Assembly: GCA_009767595.1 (NCBI GenBank)
Contig: VSDK01017500.1
Coordinates: forward strand, 983,353-1,047,352
Reading direction: 5' to 3'
DNA length: 64,000 bases
Origin: Symbiodinium kawagutii
Taxonomy: Eukaryota; Sar; Dinophyceae; Suessiales; Symbiodiniaceae
The translations under genes were made by a program, and so were the position numbers. This document shows, one piece after another, positions 10,511 through 20,282 of the stretch (its first letter is position 1; each line of letters begins with the position of its first letter). Under the pieces are notes generated by a model that worked only from the letters and a program-made list of their open reading frames with translations, had not been told where the DNA came from and ran no database searches.

Positions 10511-10827
10511 ATTGTTATACCTCTTCTGCATTGAAGACCGCAAATAGAACATATATTTTCATATATCCATACTCACGTGAACATATAGATAAAGTGCGCA
10601 CATGTTCTTGATTTCTGCTACACATAGCTGACATCAACTTTGGTTTAATGTTCTTGAGCAACTTATCGTATCTGTTGTTTGTGTCATGGTGAGTCACCAC
10701 AGGTCCAAACTTGCAAACCAGACAAGCCATCCCGAGATTTTGGAGTGAAACAAAATAGGTGCTGAGATGGTTTTGTCCGTTGTTGTTGTTGTTGTTGAAA
10801 TATAAACACATAGGTCGTTTTTTGGAA

Positions 10828-10881
10828 CCTGTATATGTATGTGTGTGTGTGTGTGTGTGCGGGTGTGTGTGTGTGTGTGCA
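10828..10881 (+). repeat. (TG)n microsatellite
   Basis: Two GT runs separated by GCGGG. A (GTT)n run lies just upstream at about 10780-10797. Confidence 0.9.
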
Positions 10882-11047
10882 CAAGAGATGTTTCTACAAG
10901 CTTGGCTCGTCCAAGGGTGGCAGTCCATTTCTGTGACCTTCAGACATTTTGAACGCAGATCAGGACTCAGGACTTCTGTGTTTCTGTTTGTGCAAGTTGG
11001 CTCGATACAAGTGACTGAGAAGAGAATTTTGTCTTGGTGAGCGCGCC

Positions 11048-11535
11048 ATGGGAAGTGGAGCCAGCCAGCCTCCTAAGACTGCAGAATTTCTCACAGTGCC
11101 CGAAGATATCTGGGGATCGCAGACTGTCCAGCGCAGCCAACGGATCGCTTCTCTTGAAGTAGACGATATCGTTCGCATCGCGGCGAGGACTGCTGTCCTT
11201 TACGGCAAAGAAGGAGCACAAAGAACCACAAGAGTCACATCGTTGAATGTGGAAGACCTTGGAATCTTCGAGACCACGGACTCACCAGTGTCACACACGG
11301 AAAGTGGGAGCCAGTCACTATGTGCCAGCCTTCATTTCGATGGTGCATGAAGGTCGAGAAGTGCATCGGGGCCGCAGGGCAGCCGGGCAGGAATTCCGAA
11401 GTTTGTTTGCAGGTCTCGTCTTTCCCGCAAATCTCATCCGCAGGCGCAGTTGGCAGAACAATTGGAGAGGAATTGGAGGGAGATTTCGATTTCAAGATGT
11501 TTCAAGGTTTGATTTTGTATCCAGAATGTTCATGA
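11048..11535 (+). CDS. Candidate small gene with N-terminal myristoylation-type motif
   Basis: An ATG at 11048 in a good context (GCGCGCCATGGG) opens a 100-codon frame beginning MGSGASQPPKTAEFLTVPED. MGxxxS is the classic N-myristoylation signal, so membrane attachment is inferred. The frame stops at 11350. Another plus frame then continues in normal protein composition (EELEGDFDFKMFQGLILYPE) to a stop at 11535, so one intron or frameshift near 11300-11350 is likely. A third plus frame is also open here, so the exact chain is uncertain. Sequence before the ATG looks like a leader rather than repeat. No domain is recognised. Confidence 0.4.
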
Positions 11536-12847
11536 ATTGCATGTGACTAGTCATGTCAAAAACATGATGCTGTATGATTGCAATCAATGATTTTACCCAC
11601 TGCTGAACTGCGCAATGCGCGATGCCTTTTTTCCAGTCTGTGTCCGTAGATGTCTGTATATAGTTGAGCGGGTTTCACCGAGACGGAGATCTTTCGCTCT
11701 GTATGTATCCAATGGTTCGTACTTGAGTTTTTTAACTGTCAGTGGCACGCTCTGTATGTATCCGACGTATCATATTTGAGCTGTTTTTCACTGGACTTAG
11801 TGGCATGGCTTAGGCCGCCTTACACTTTAACGCGCGCACAATTGCAGTTGATTCCGGTGGCTACTCAAGAATGACCGCTTGCGAGTTTTCAAAGCATCAT
11901 CGATGATGCTACTGATGGTTGATTAATCGTAAATAATGGTTAATTCATGGTTAGTTCATGGTTAGTTCATGGTTGGTTCATGGTTAGTTCACGTCAATCA
12001 ATGGTCGATGCTGGTGAAGCAAGCGGTTGTCACGTCGTTTAAGGGCAAACGAGTCGCCGAGGCAACGTTGATCCATTTTCACAACCAGCCTGGGTCGTGA
12101 ACTTGACGATGGTTCAAACTGTTCGCGCTGAAAAGACAACTTCGAGGGCTGAGGATTGAAGTCGACTGATGTTTGGAGGTGCCACGGTGACGTAGAGCGC
12201 TCTGGTTCTTGATTGTTGAAATTGTTGTTCTTGTTCTCTACGCTGTTCGATACTCACACATGGTTGTTTCTGGGGTTGGTTATGATTTCATACAAAACTC
12301 GGTTGTTTGGCTAAACTTAACTTATGTTTTGAATTTCTGATTTTTTGATAGAGTAAAATAGTACCCAAATGCGGTGCTTTTGTAAAGATTTGCCGCTTGA
12401 CTGGCGTCCCATTGGTGCCCTCTGAATTCCAGCCATTCTTAGGCATGATTTAGCCCAGATTCGCTGGTTCATTTTTCAGCAGTTGGGAGTTTAACCCATC
12501 GGAGGCTAGTTTCCCAGTGGATAGCACTGTCCAGTCTCACTGGTTAGGAGCAGAAAGTCATGGAGATTAAGAGTTATTATGGTTACATACTTGATTTTTA
12601 CAAGTCAACCCTCCCATAGTACCCACTATTCGCAAATTGTGCTTACGACTATCAACAGATTGATGAGGTTGCTATAGTTAACCACCATTAACCACATATC
12701 AACCACTATCAACCATTATCTTTTTTTCCAATTTCCAGCTTGAGTCCACTATCGACATGAACCACCATTAACATTGTGCTTACGACTATGAACAGATTGT
12801 GGTTGCTACTATTAACCACTATAAACAGATCATAACTTCCCAACACA
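11536..12847. other. Non-coding; contains a ~60-bp tandem duplication and GGTTAGTTCAT repeats
   Basis: At about 11690-11790 the string CGCTCTGTATGTATCC is repeated with similar flanks at about 60-bp spacing. At about 11940-11990 an 11-nt unit GGTTAGTTCAT occurs four or five times. A short GC-rich patch at 12000-12200 has no recognisable frame. Confidence 0.5.
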
Positions 12848-13055
12848 TTGTGCTTTCTAATGGAAAAACGCCATCCTTGCAACACTGCAGCTGCATCGCT
12901 GACAGGACTCGACGGATCGCTTCATTCGCGGCAGTCTCTTTCCACCACAGGATCCAGCCGTTGGGGCACCGGGAAGGGACGCGGCCTACGGGGGGACAGG
13001 TCCGGTCTGTCGAAATGGGGGACAGCAGGTCGCTTGGGCAAGGTTGGGTGGCAAC
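12848..13055 (+). other. Coding-like island, unidentified
   Basis: Two overlapping plus frames are open. One contains GSLHSRQSLSTTGSSRWGTG followed by a Gly/Arg-rich stretch. Its composition differs from the repeats, but there is no motif. It may be a basic low-complexity exon or chance. Confidence 0.2.
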
Positions 13056-13163
13056 CGGTGGTTTCTAAAGATGTGGGGTACCATCAAATCATCCAGTCTA
13101 TTAGCAATTTTTTAGTCATAGACCATCCATTTTTTGGGGTTTCCTTGTTCTAAGAAACCCACC
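13056..13163 (+). repeat. Family A element, copy 8
   Basis: Left end CGGTGGTTTCTAAAGATGTG is worn. The right end is TTGTTCTAAGAAACCCACC. Confidence 0.6.
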
Positions 13164-13255
13164 AAATCATGGTTGAAATGAATGAAGCGAGGGCCATATC
13201 AACCAGACAAAGAATTGATAGTCAATACTAGCTCCTGTTAGGCACAAACCATCCA

Positions 13256-13371
13256 TGTGGGTGTTTCTCAGAATAGGGGTACCCCTAAATCATCCCATAT
13301 AAATGATTGTTTATTGATACACCATGATAAACCAACCATTTTGGGGCACCCCTATGGCTTGAGAAACCACC
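13256..13371 (+). repeat. Family A element, copy 9
   Basis: From TGGGTGTTTCTCAGAATAGG to GGCTTGAGAAACCACC, complete. A family D copy follows 14 bases later. Confidence 0.75.
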
Positions 13372-13384
13372 ATGTCATTAACTG

Positions 13385-13473
13385 GTTGGTGGTTTCAAAC
13401 ATTTTTTATTTTCCCTAGTATCTATTAACAATTGGTTGGTTGACTAATATTTTTCACATGGGGTGGTTCAACC
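13385..13473 (+). repeat. Family D element, copy 2
   Basis: GGTTGGTGGTTTCAAACATT, then TTTTCCCTAGTATC, then CATGGGGTGGTTCAACC. A separate right-end fragment (GGGTGGTTCAACCACCAATC) lies near 13539-13558. Confidence 0.65.
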
Positions 13474-13825
13474 TTGATTTCGAATTCAGTGCTATGCGTG
13501 AGACCATGCACGGTGTACGCTCGCAAAGGTCAAAAAGGGTGGTTCAACCACCAATCAGTAATGATCATTGTTAGATTTCCCCATTTATGAACCACTATTA
13601 ATCATTAACCACCAATTAACCATGGCTTGAAACCACCAACCAGTTGTCCTTGTTGGCTCGCGGGAAACGACGACCAGTCGTCGTCCACTGGCGACGGGTG
13701 ATGAGGTCGTCGAAGTGCCCAGCAGCGGTGAGACCTACTTCATCGAGAGCATGGAGCAGCTGGGTTGATCAGCGCCAGCTGAGTCATGACACGGGAGAAG
13801 CGCCATGGTGGTTTCAACCCAATGG

Positions 13826-13943
13826 TAACCCAGGATTAATAAACCCCTGGTTGACTAATTAGGGGGGTCACCATTTTAAAGGGAAACCAAAGCTTTTGGG
13901 GGATACCCCCTATTAAGCAACCAGGGGTTTATTAATCCTGGGT
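13826..13943. repeat. Family E foldback element, copy 1
   Basis: CCCAGGATTAATAAACCCCT at the left is the near-perfect reverse complement of AGGGGTTTATTAATCCTGGG at the right. Inner motifs (GGGGGTCACCATTTTAAAGG and GGGGGATACCCCC) form a second palindromic layer. Confidence 0.75.
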
Positions 13944-14014
13944 AGACATTAGCCACGGATTGTAATGGTTGATGGGGGACAATTCACCAACAAGAATAGT
14001 TAAAGAACCACTAT

Positions 14015-14130
14015 TTGGTGGTTTCGACCTAGCCAGTTTGGGGACCCCCGATGTTATACTTTGTTCATTACTGTCAATGGTCAATCAAGTGGATGATTCA
14101 GGGGTACCCCTATGAGTTGAAAAACACCCA
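14015..14130 (-). repeat. Family A element, copy 10
   Basis: Reverse core. The left repeat is worn (TTGGTGGTTTCGACCTAGCC) and the right end is GAGTTGAAAAACACCC. Confidence 0.6.
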
Positions 14131-14851
14131 AACGACACCTGTGAATATCAGGGCTGAAGTTCCATTGTGGCGGATATTTCTTGAGTTTTGCATCAACTAC
14201 CGGTGATGCTTGAGTTTATCACTGGCTCAAGTGCATGAAACATGATGAAAGATCGGGACGGCAGATGGACGTCGGGGGGCAGCAGGTTGACGGCTGAGCC
14301 AGGTGGAGTGCGTCACCAGGCTCAACTTGCTGATGACTGATGACCACATGGCGTCCGTGTTGTGCATCATTGGACCTCCACCATCCCACCGGGTCGCCAT
14401 TCCATCAACGGCTGGACCCAGCCGCTGCTTAGGCAGTTCAACGACTTCCGAATGAAGGTGGGGCCCCAGACTTGTTGACGCCGGGAGGAGAGGATACTTT
14501 GATGGGTAACCAGCAATGAAACAAGAAGAATGACTATGCTATCAAGGTAGCTGCTGTACGAAGATGATAGTTAGCGCGTAGGGACTTGTACATAGAAAAT
14601 GATGGGCTTATGATGACAAATGGACTGAGAATCCATGGGTACTCCTAAACGTGGCTGAAGTTCTAGCTCGATCAGCAATTGCCAATCGTTTTCAAGAACG
14701 TTTTTTTCCACATAGAACTAGATATACGGATTATATGCCTATATGGATTGGTTGTGACCGCTTCTCATGTCCCTACAACCAATCCTTGTTGTGGCATGGG
14801 TTCTTAGCCTCTTTTTGACAACAGCCATTTTATTTTATTCTGTGGTAGAAA
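14131..14851. other. GC-richer island 14240-14480, unidentified
   Basis: The 14240-14480 stretch has exon-like composition but no frame I recognise. Near 14510-14550 the string TATGCTATCAAG is followed by GTAGCTGC and would read YAIK then a GT donor. That recalls a kinase beta-3 strand, but an in-frame stop just upstream makes this weak. Confidence 0.25.
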
Positions 14852-15051
14852 TTGTGGTTTCTTAAGACATAGGGAAACCCCCAAAATGGTTGGTTTATTG
14901 CCATCAGTGGTTCTCACAGCTCTGCGGGATACCGTTACTACAGTGATGGTTCTGGTTGTCGTTGTATGTCGTTGTTGTTCATTCTTCTTAGGTTGCTCAA
15001 TGGTTCATATTGGATGATAAGGGGGGTACCCCTATGACTTGAGAACCCACC
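14852..15051 (-). repeat. Family A element, copy 11, interrupted
   Basis: The left half (TGTGGTTTCTTAAGACATAG to about 14910) and the right half (about 15000 to CTTGAGAACCCACCC) are separated by about 85 bp of foreign sequence rich in GTTGTNGT. Confidence 0.6.
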
Positions 15052-15118
15052 CATATAGCAGTTGTTTCACCATTAGTTTGTTGTTGGTTCTCCCTATTAT
15101 CAACCATTAAGATCCCCC
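15052..15118 (-). repeat. Family G segment, copy 1
   Basis: TAGCAGTTGTTTCACCATTAG, then TTTGTTGTTGGTTCTCCC, then TTATCAACCATTA. This segment recurs beside family A copies at 38.4, 46.6, 50.2 and 59.7 kb. Confidence 0.5.
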
Positions 15119-15280
15119 AGGAACCCCCCAAAATAGCATCACTTCGAACATCCCACGCTGAGCGATGGCAAGCACCATTCCTTGCCGAAGTTTTGGAGAT
15201 CTACACGGAGATCTGCGACCAACTGTCATCCATTAAGGATCGAGATCGACCATCACATTGTGATTCATCATGGTCGATAT

Positions 15281-15384
15281 GGTGGTTTCTCAAGCCATAG
15301 GGGACCCCAAACAATGGTTGGGTTATTGCTATAAATGATTAAACAAGGGTGATTTGGGGGTACCCCTATTTTGAGAAACACCCA
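15281..15384 (-). repeat. Family A element, copy 12
   Basis: From GGTGGTTTCTCAAGCCATAG to CTATTTTGAGAAACACCC, complete in reverse orientation. It is a useful reference for the copy split by the retrotransposon. Confidence 0.8.
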
Positions 15385-17194
15385 TATGGCAATATATCAT
15401 TATGACCAGATCTATCATTATATGGTCATAATATATGACAATTTGGTGATATATTGCCATGATATCCGGCAATCATATGATTCACAATCATAAGCCATCA
15501 TCAGCCACATCATCATTTTAAATCAGAATCAACCATCATCAACATTCATCAGCCAATTATGACACACTATTTCGGAAACCATCAGAGGCCAACTAATTAA
15601 CCATCAACAGTTTGATAGTCACCCACTTACCCACTCATTCACCCACTAATTCACCTATCAGCACTTTATATTCATAGCTAACCAAAGAACTCACCCACTC
15701 ACCCGCCATGAGCCACCCAGTCCACCCTACCCACCACGTCACGTGGGGTCCTCGTAAAGGTCTTGGAAGAGTCCGGTAGCAGCCGTGGAGATCGACCGCG
15801 CAGCTACGCCGCAGACACGCCACTTGGAGTTATGGGAAGGTGGCGGATGAAGCAATGGGGCGGGCAGGGTAAGGAATGGTTAGCGACAGTTAACAGTGGT
15901 TCATGATTAGCTTAAGTAGTGGTAAGTACTTGGTTCATGATGGTTAAGTGGTTGATAATTGTTGATTAGGTCATGGAATGCTTGATGATGGTTAATTAAG
16001 TAATTGTCAAGTTATGGCACTAGGGAAGTAATAGTTAATTAGTTCATACTGAGCTAGTGAAGCAATGGTTAAGTAGGAATAGTTTATAATCGTCAAGTAA
16101 TGCTTAGGTCCTAGGTCATGGTTAAGGAAAGGTCAGAGACAGTCAACAGTGGTTCATGATGCTAAAGTGGTTGATCAACAACAAGGAAGGGTGTTAAGAA
16201 ACACCAGCAAGCATGACCACCCATCTATCTCTGAGGCTAGGTGATTGATCTCCATGTCGTTTGTTTTCGCCATCATTTGAACGTTTCGCTTTTCTTTGGC
16301 AAGTCTATGATTTTCGCCACCACTTAAATGGCCTTGTTTTTCTTTGGTGGAAAAATCATGGGCCAACGCAATCTTTGATTGTGTGTTGGCTGATGGAAAC
16401 AGCCGAAGATGGAGATTCAATCTCGAGATGCTACAGTTGGGTGATTAACGAACCCAGAATGAGAAAACAATGGATAAATGATGTGCTTAACTAGCTGGGT
16501 ACTGGCCGAAAATAGGGGATGCGCTCACCAGCAAGACTAGGGGATACCAGCTACCTCTCACATGGGTCAATGCTAACTATCAATAATTGGGATAGTAAGC
16601 AGCAATAGTTGGAATGCTTGCTGGTCAATGATGGTCCCTCCACTCGCATACTACCCACCAGTGGTGGAACAAAAACCTGGTCCCTCCACAAAGGGTCGAC
16701 TCATCTGACACTGGGACCTCTATAAATTGTTCAACTGTGACCATCAGGCATCGGGTAAGTCCCATCCCGTTGGATGGGTAACACAGGCGACTTGGCGTCC
16801 AAGTGAGTGGCTTGTAACTTTGGCATCAAAACCAACCATGGGCCCCCAAAACTCTCAAAAAGGTAGGTTTTTGCCCTTCAAAACATGGATTATAACCTAT
16901 GAAAAATGATGGTGAACAGGGGGCCAAGGCTACTGTTCCACTAATTTCCACTAGAACCAGGTTAAAATGACCTAGCTACAGTCAACGAACTCATAGAAAC
17001 AGGTACCAGGATGCAGCAGCCCTAAGCCATCAGTACCTGCTGGGTTTCAGCTGCCTCCCTTGGGATGAGGCATTGGTACTCCAATGTGGGCGGTAGCATT
17101 GTGAAGATGGGCGATTCCGATATCCACATGCCGCTGAAGACTTCCAACAAGAAGCACAAGGTGGGGAGGAGCCGCTGCCGGCACCACCGCTATG
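15385..17194. other. Long stretch without a supported gene
   Basis: Contains ATATGGTCATAATATATGAC-type palindromic AT sequence (15400-15480) and GGTTAAGTAGTGG-type repeats (15880-16150). Three modest islands (15700-15870, 16210-16490, 16730-16910) have open frames of 60-81 codons in both strands and no recognisable motif. A partial family B end is present near 16561. Confidence 0.4.
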
Positions 17195-17355
17195 ACTGGT
17201 GCTACTACCCTCACTAGTACTAGTGCTAGTACTAGTACTAGTGCCAGAAGTACCACTACTGCCAGCTACACTAAACTAGTACTTCTAGCACTGCTGGCAG
17301 TGCCGGTACTGCTACTGATTCCCACTGCTACTACTACTGCTACTGCTACCGCTAG
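17195..17355. repeat. (ACTAGT/GCTACT)n trinucleotide-hexanucleotide repeat
   Basis: Runs of ACTAGTACTAGTGCTAGT followed by ACTGCTACTACTACTGCTAC. The A/L/V-rich and T/S-rich frames on the two strands are artefacts of this repeat. Confidence 0.8.
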
Positions 17356-17381
17356 TGTTAGGTTTCTACTAAGTTACCAAT

Positions 17382-17475
17382 TGGTGGTTTCTCAAAATCG
17401 GGGTACCCCTGAATCATCCTTTATTTTATGATCATTTGCAGTAATAAACCAACCATTTCTGGGTTTTAAGCAACC
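17382..17475 (+). repeat. Family A element, copy 13
   Basis: Left end TTGGTGGTTTCTCAAAATCG is good. The right repeat is truncated after GGGTTTTAAGCAACCC. Confidence 0.65.
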
Positions 17476-17658
17476 CTTATCTACCTCGTTGTTTAGATAT
17501 AATTCTGCATGGCCCATGTCACCGCCGCCCTTGGCAGGCCATCATTCCCGGAGCGGCCCTGGGTGCACGAAAGAAGCTGCGCATGAACGAGCCCTTGATT
17601 GGGCCCGGAGGCATAGTGCCATTGAGATCTAGGTGCTGATGGCTTCACAGCGGTAAAT

Positions 17659-17762
17659 GGTGGTTTCTTCAAATAAGGGCCCCCCAAATCATCCAAGTCA
17701 TAAACCATCTATAGTAATAGACCATCCAATTTTTAATTCCCATATTTTGAGAAAAACACCCA
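17659..17762 (+). repeat. Family A element, copy 14
   Basis: From ATGGTGGTTTCTTCAAATAA to ATATTTTGAGAAAAACACCC. Confidence 0.7.
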
Positions 17763-18364
17763 CATGATGGTAGCAACCATGCTTGATGGTAATGTTTCCG
17801 CAGTTCACTTTCTTCTAGGCAGACATCGACCATGATGGTTGATCATCAGTTTTCAATTATCGGCAGTTCTCAACCGTTTCATTTGTGAGCTCGAGCAGCG
17901 GTTGGAAACATGATTGAACCTTGGTTGGATATCAATCAACCAACTATTCCTTGCTCATTAGCCACTAATAGTTGGTTGTTTGCCAGTGTCACTTGGCTTT
18001 CAACCATCAGTGACAATGGCTCCTAGCCAACTAATGGCTAAGACTGAATGATAACCATCATTACAAACGGCTAAGAATGGTTGGTTGCTATGAACCGCTA
18101 TTGATGTTCTTACGGCATCCCAGCTACGCACCCAAGGGTTGCCTGTACGCACCCAAGGGGTTGACCTCCAACTGGGCTCCGGCTGAGCAGCTGGTAAGTG
18201 GTAGGCTGTGGATCGCCATCACCTGACCGCCTGCTGGGATGGGTACTACTACCCATGGCCGCTGGGATGATGAATGTTCATCCACTTCGCCATATATAGT
18301 GCCTAACATTGGTGGTTTGATTGACGCCAAACGGCTGGGTGAGTGCCCTTTTTATGAAGGAAAT
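17763..18364. other. No supported gene
   Basis: AACCATC- and GGTTGGTT-rich sequence, with a GC-richer patch at 18120-18260 where ACGCACCCAAGGG is repeated 22 bp apart. A 68-codon minus frame there is unrecognised. Confidence 0.35.
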
Positions 18365-18462
18365 GTGGTGGTTTGATTGACATTATTTATTTCCCCTAGT
18401 AATGATTGACAAATGGTTGGTTGACGAGCATATTTTTCATAGGGGTTGAAACCGCCAACCAG
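18365..18462 (+). repeat. Family D element, copy 3
   Basis: GTGGTGGTTTGATTGACATT, then TTTCCCCTAGTAATGATTGAC, then AGGGGTTGAAACCGCCAACC. Confidence 0.7.
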
Positions 18463-18669
18463 TATAGTTGGTATATCCCCCAGTGCTTCTCCCCAGCTTT
18501 GTTAAGCACGGTGCGCAGTTGGTTCGCCATCGTTCCGTGGATTGGCCAAGCTTAAGCAGGTCCAACACCTGGTTGGCCGCTAGCGTGCTGACGGCTTGAC
18601 CGTGCGGATCGGATCGGTGGGGATGGGTTCTCCTTGTTGAACCGGAAAGTGGGGGGAGTGATACTGATA

Positions 18670-18785
18670 TGGCGATGGGTCAATATTAACCAACCAACTA
18701 ATTGGGCATCAAAACCAACAAAACTATAGGAAAAACAATGGTTAGTACTGGGGAACCAGGGGTACAGGGTTTTGACCCACTGCCA
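18670..18785 (+). repeat. Family B element, copy 5
   Basis: From TGGCGATGGGTCAATATTAA to GTTTTGACCCACTGCCA, complete. It directly precedes the family A copy that was hit by the retrotransposon. Confidence 0.75.
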
Positions 18786-18790
18786 TATAG

Positions 18791-18821
18791 TGGTTTCTTA
18801 ATAGCTGGGGGTACCCCAAAA
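18791..18821 (-). repeat. Family A element, copy 15, left fragment
   Basis: TGGTTTCTTAATAGCTGGGG followed by GTACCCCAAAA is the left end of a family A copy. Its other end lies 10.8 kb away at 29608-29711, on the far side of the retrotransposon. Confidence 0.75.
18810..18821 (+). repeat. Target-site duplication, left copy
   Basis: GGTACCCCAAAA, identical over 12 nt to 29608-29619. Confidence 0.7.
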
Positions 18822-18823
18822 AG

Positions 18824-18836
18824 GTTTCGGCTCAAA
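18824..18836 (+). other. Spliced-leader-like string at the retrotransposon 5' end
   Basis: GTTTCGGCTCAAA, starting two bases inside the inferred 5' boundary, matches the 3' end of the conserved dinoflagellate spliced leader (TTTTGGCTCAAG) with one substitution over its TTTNGGCTCAA part. A relic of trans-splicing carried by a reverse-transcribed mRNA is the inference. Chance is not excluded for so short a string. Confidence 0.35.
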
Positions 18837-19049
18837 ACCGTTACCTTAGTGGGTTCTCGCCCCACGGGCCCTCGGCGTTGTGCTACCGCCCTGTGCCTTC
18901 TGGTTTGAACTGAACTGGCTTAGCCCTGGTTCATCCAGCGACTTTCAGGTTGGGGGTTAGCCTTTAAAACCCCGTCTAGCATTTGGGCATCCTCTTCGCC
19001 TTCAAGCAGGAGTTTATGCGTTTAGTGGGATTTTGCTGGTTTCTCATCT

Positions 19050-20282
19050 TTGGGAACCATTACACCCTCACAGAGGCGGACTCTGAGAAGGAGGAGATCG
19101 ATTGCTCGACACCGCTGGTACCTGTTTCGTACTAGGCAACTGCGCCTTACCGCAAACCAGCTGGCTGCCATCTACAGGACCTTGAGTTCTCATCACTCTC
19201 GGGACTTTCGCTTCCTGTATCGCATTCGCACTGCCATCATGCAGCAAGAGCGGAGAAGCGAAGGGTGGCTATGCTACAACTGCAACAAGCGAAGTGGCAA
19301 AGTTGCGATCTTTTGCCAGTTTTGTGGGAAACACTGGTCAAAAGTGTGCTGGGATGTGGATTGGGAATATCCGGAGAGAACCCAGCCGAAGAAGGAATGG
19401 CCACGCTCTCAGAGTGGCCGCGGTCCAAGTCAGGGCCGAGAAAAATCGAACGGCAATGGCAAAGAGAAGAAGGCCAAAAAAGAGAAGAAATCCAAGGGCA
19501 AGACCGAAGACAGGGAACAGCAGTCCGAAGAGCCTGCTTTTTCTCCTTTCTCGCAGTTCAACGCACCGTCTACCCCTTGGTTGACAACGCCGCCTTCTTT
19601 GTCACCGTTCCCTTCAAGCTCTACCAGTACGGCGAGCAACAGTATCAATCAGGAGCTTGTCAAGGAGCTCTTGAAATGTTATCCGGACCCAGGAACCATG
19701 CCTTCCTCGGTCAGGGAGATTGTGGAGAAGGCCAACACAGACTCTGCCAAGGCCGTTACCAAGGCCATGCACACCGCCACGTCGGCGCTTGGAAAGGCCA
19801 AAAAAGCTCACATAGAGCTGGTCGAGGCAAAGAAGAGTCACCGGCTGAACTGGATGAAACATTTGCAAAGTTCAGCAGAGCTTTGGAATCAACAACTCGA
19901 GGAGTATCGTCGAAAGCAAGCAGACCTGCAAGCCTCTGTGGCAAGATCTGCAAAGGAGGTGGAGATCGCCAGGAAACAGCTCCTGACCTTAGGGGCCAAA
20001 GATACAGGCATGTCTCCACAACAGATTGGTCTGCCAGAGGACGACGAGGAAGACACGGTCGAACCCACAGCAGATCAGGAAGAGGAGACTCTCCGTGCCA
20101 AGCTTCAGACAACTCTCGAGGCATGCATCGCATCCACTGGACCTCCACCAGTGGAAATTGTCAGGAGCGATGCCGAAGACGACTCCAAGCTCGATGGCCC
20201 CACACAAGCCAACAAGAAGCGCGCTGTTGCTTCAGGCGCTGTTGTCTCTGGCGAAGGAGAAGGGAAAGCTGGTGGTATGTGA
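19050..20282 (+). CDS. Retrotransposon ORF1, gag-like protein with zinc ribbon
   Basis: 410 codons to a TGA at 20280-20282. No ATG is available at the 5' end of the open frame (the codon at 19050 is TTG). The first in-frame ATG is near 19239, at MQQERRSEGW, so initiation is uncertain. The N-terminus is strongly basic (RRTLRRRRSIARHRW). A four-cysteine zinc ribbon follows at about residues 74-95 (CYNCNKRSGKVAIFCQFCGK), then a Lys/Glu-rich linker, a Ser/Pro/Thr-rich stretch, a probable coiled coil at about residues 240-320 (EYRRKQADLQASVARSAKE), and an acidic tail. This layout suggests a nucleic-acid-binding structural protein like other LINE ORF1 products. The function is inferred, not matched to a family. 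Confidence 0.7.
   Translation: MGTITPSQRRTLRRRRSIARHRWYLFRTRQLRLTANQLAAIYRTLSSHHSRDFRFLYRIRTAIMQQERRSEGWLCYNCNKRSGKVAIFCQFCGKHWSKVCWDVDWEYPERTQPKKEWPRSQSGRGPSQGREKSNGNGKEKKAKKEKKSKGKTEDREQQSEEPAFSPFSQFNAPSTPWLTTPPSLSPFPSSSTSTASNSINQELVKELLKCYPDPGTMPSSVREIVEKANTDSAKAVTKAMHTATSALGKAKKAHIELVEAKKSHRLNWMKHLQSSAELWNQQLEEYRRKQADLQASVARSAKEVEIARKQLLTLGAKDTGMSPQQIGLPEDDEEDTVEPTADQEEETLRAKLQTTLEACIASTGPPPVEIVRSDAEDDSKLDGPTQANKKRAVASGAVVSGEGEGKAGGM

Noticed and set aside
10222-10928. Minus-strand frames rich in Y/I and H/T near 10.2-10.9 kb
   Set aside because: They arise from TA, GATATA and TG microsatellites.
14500-14560. Second kinase beta-3 exon (YAIK followed by a GT donor)
   Set aside because: An in-frame stop just upstream leaves only about seven codons, and no other kinase motif lies nearby.
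17192-17431. Open frame TSTSASTSTSARSTTT as a mucin-like gene
   Set aside because: It is a translation of the ACTAGT/GCTACT repeat and runs into a family A element.
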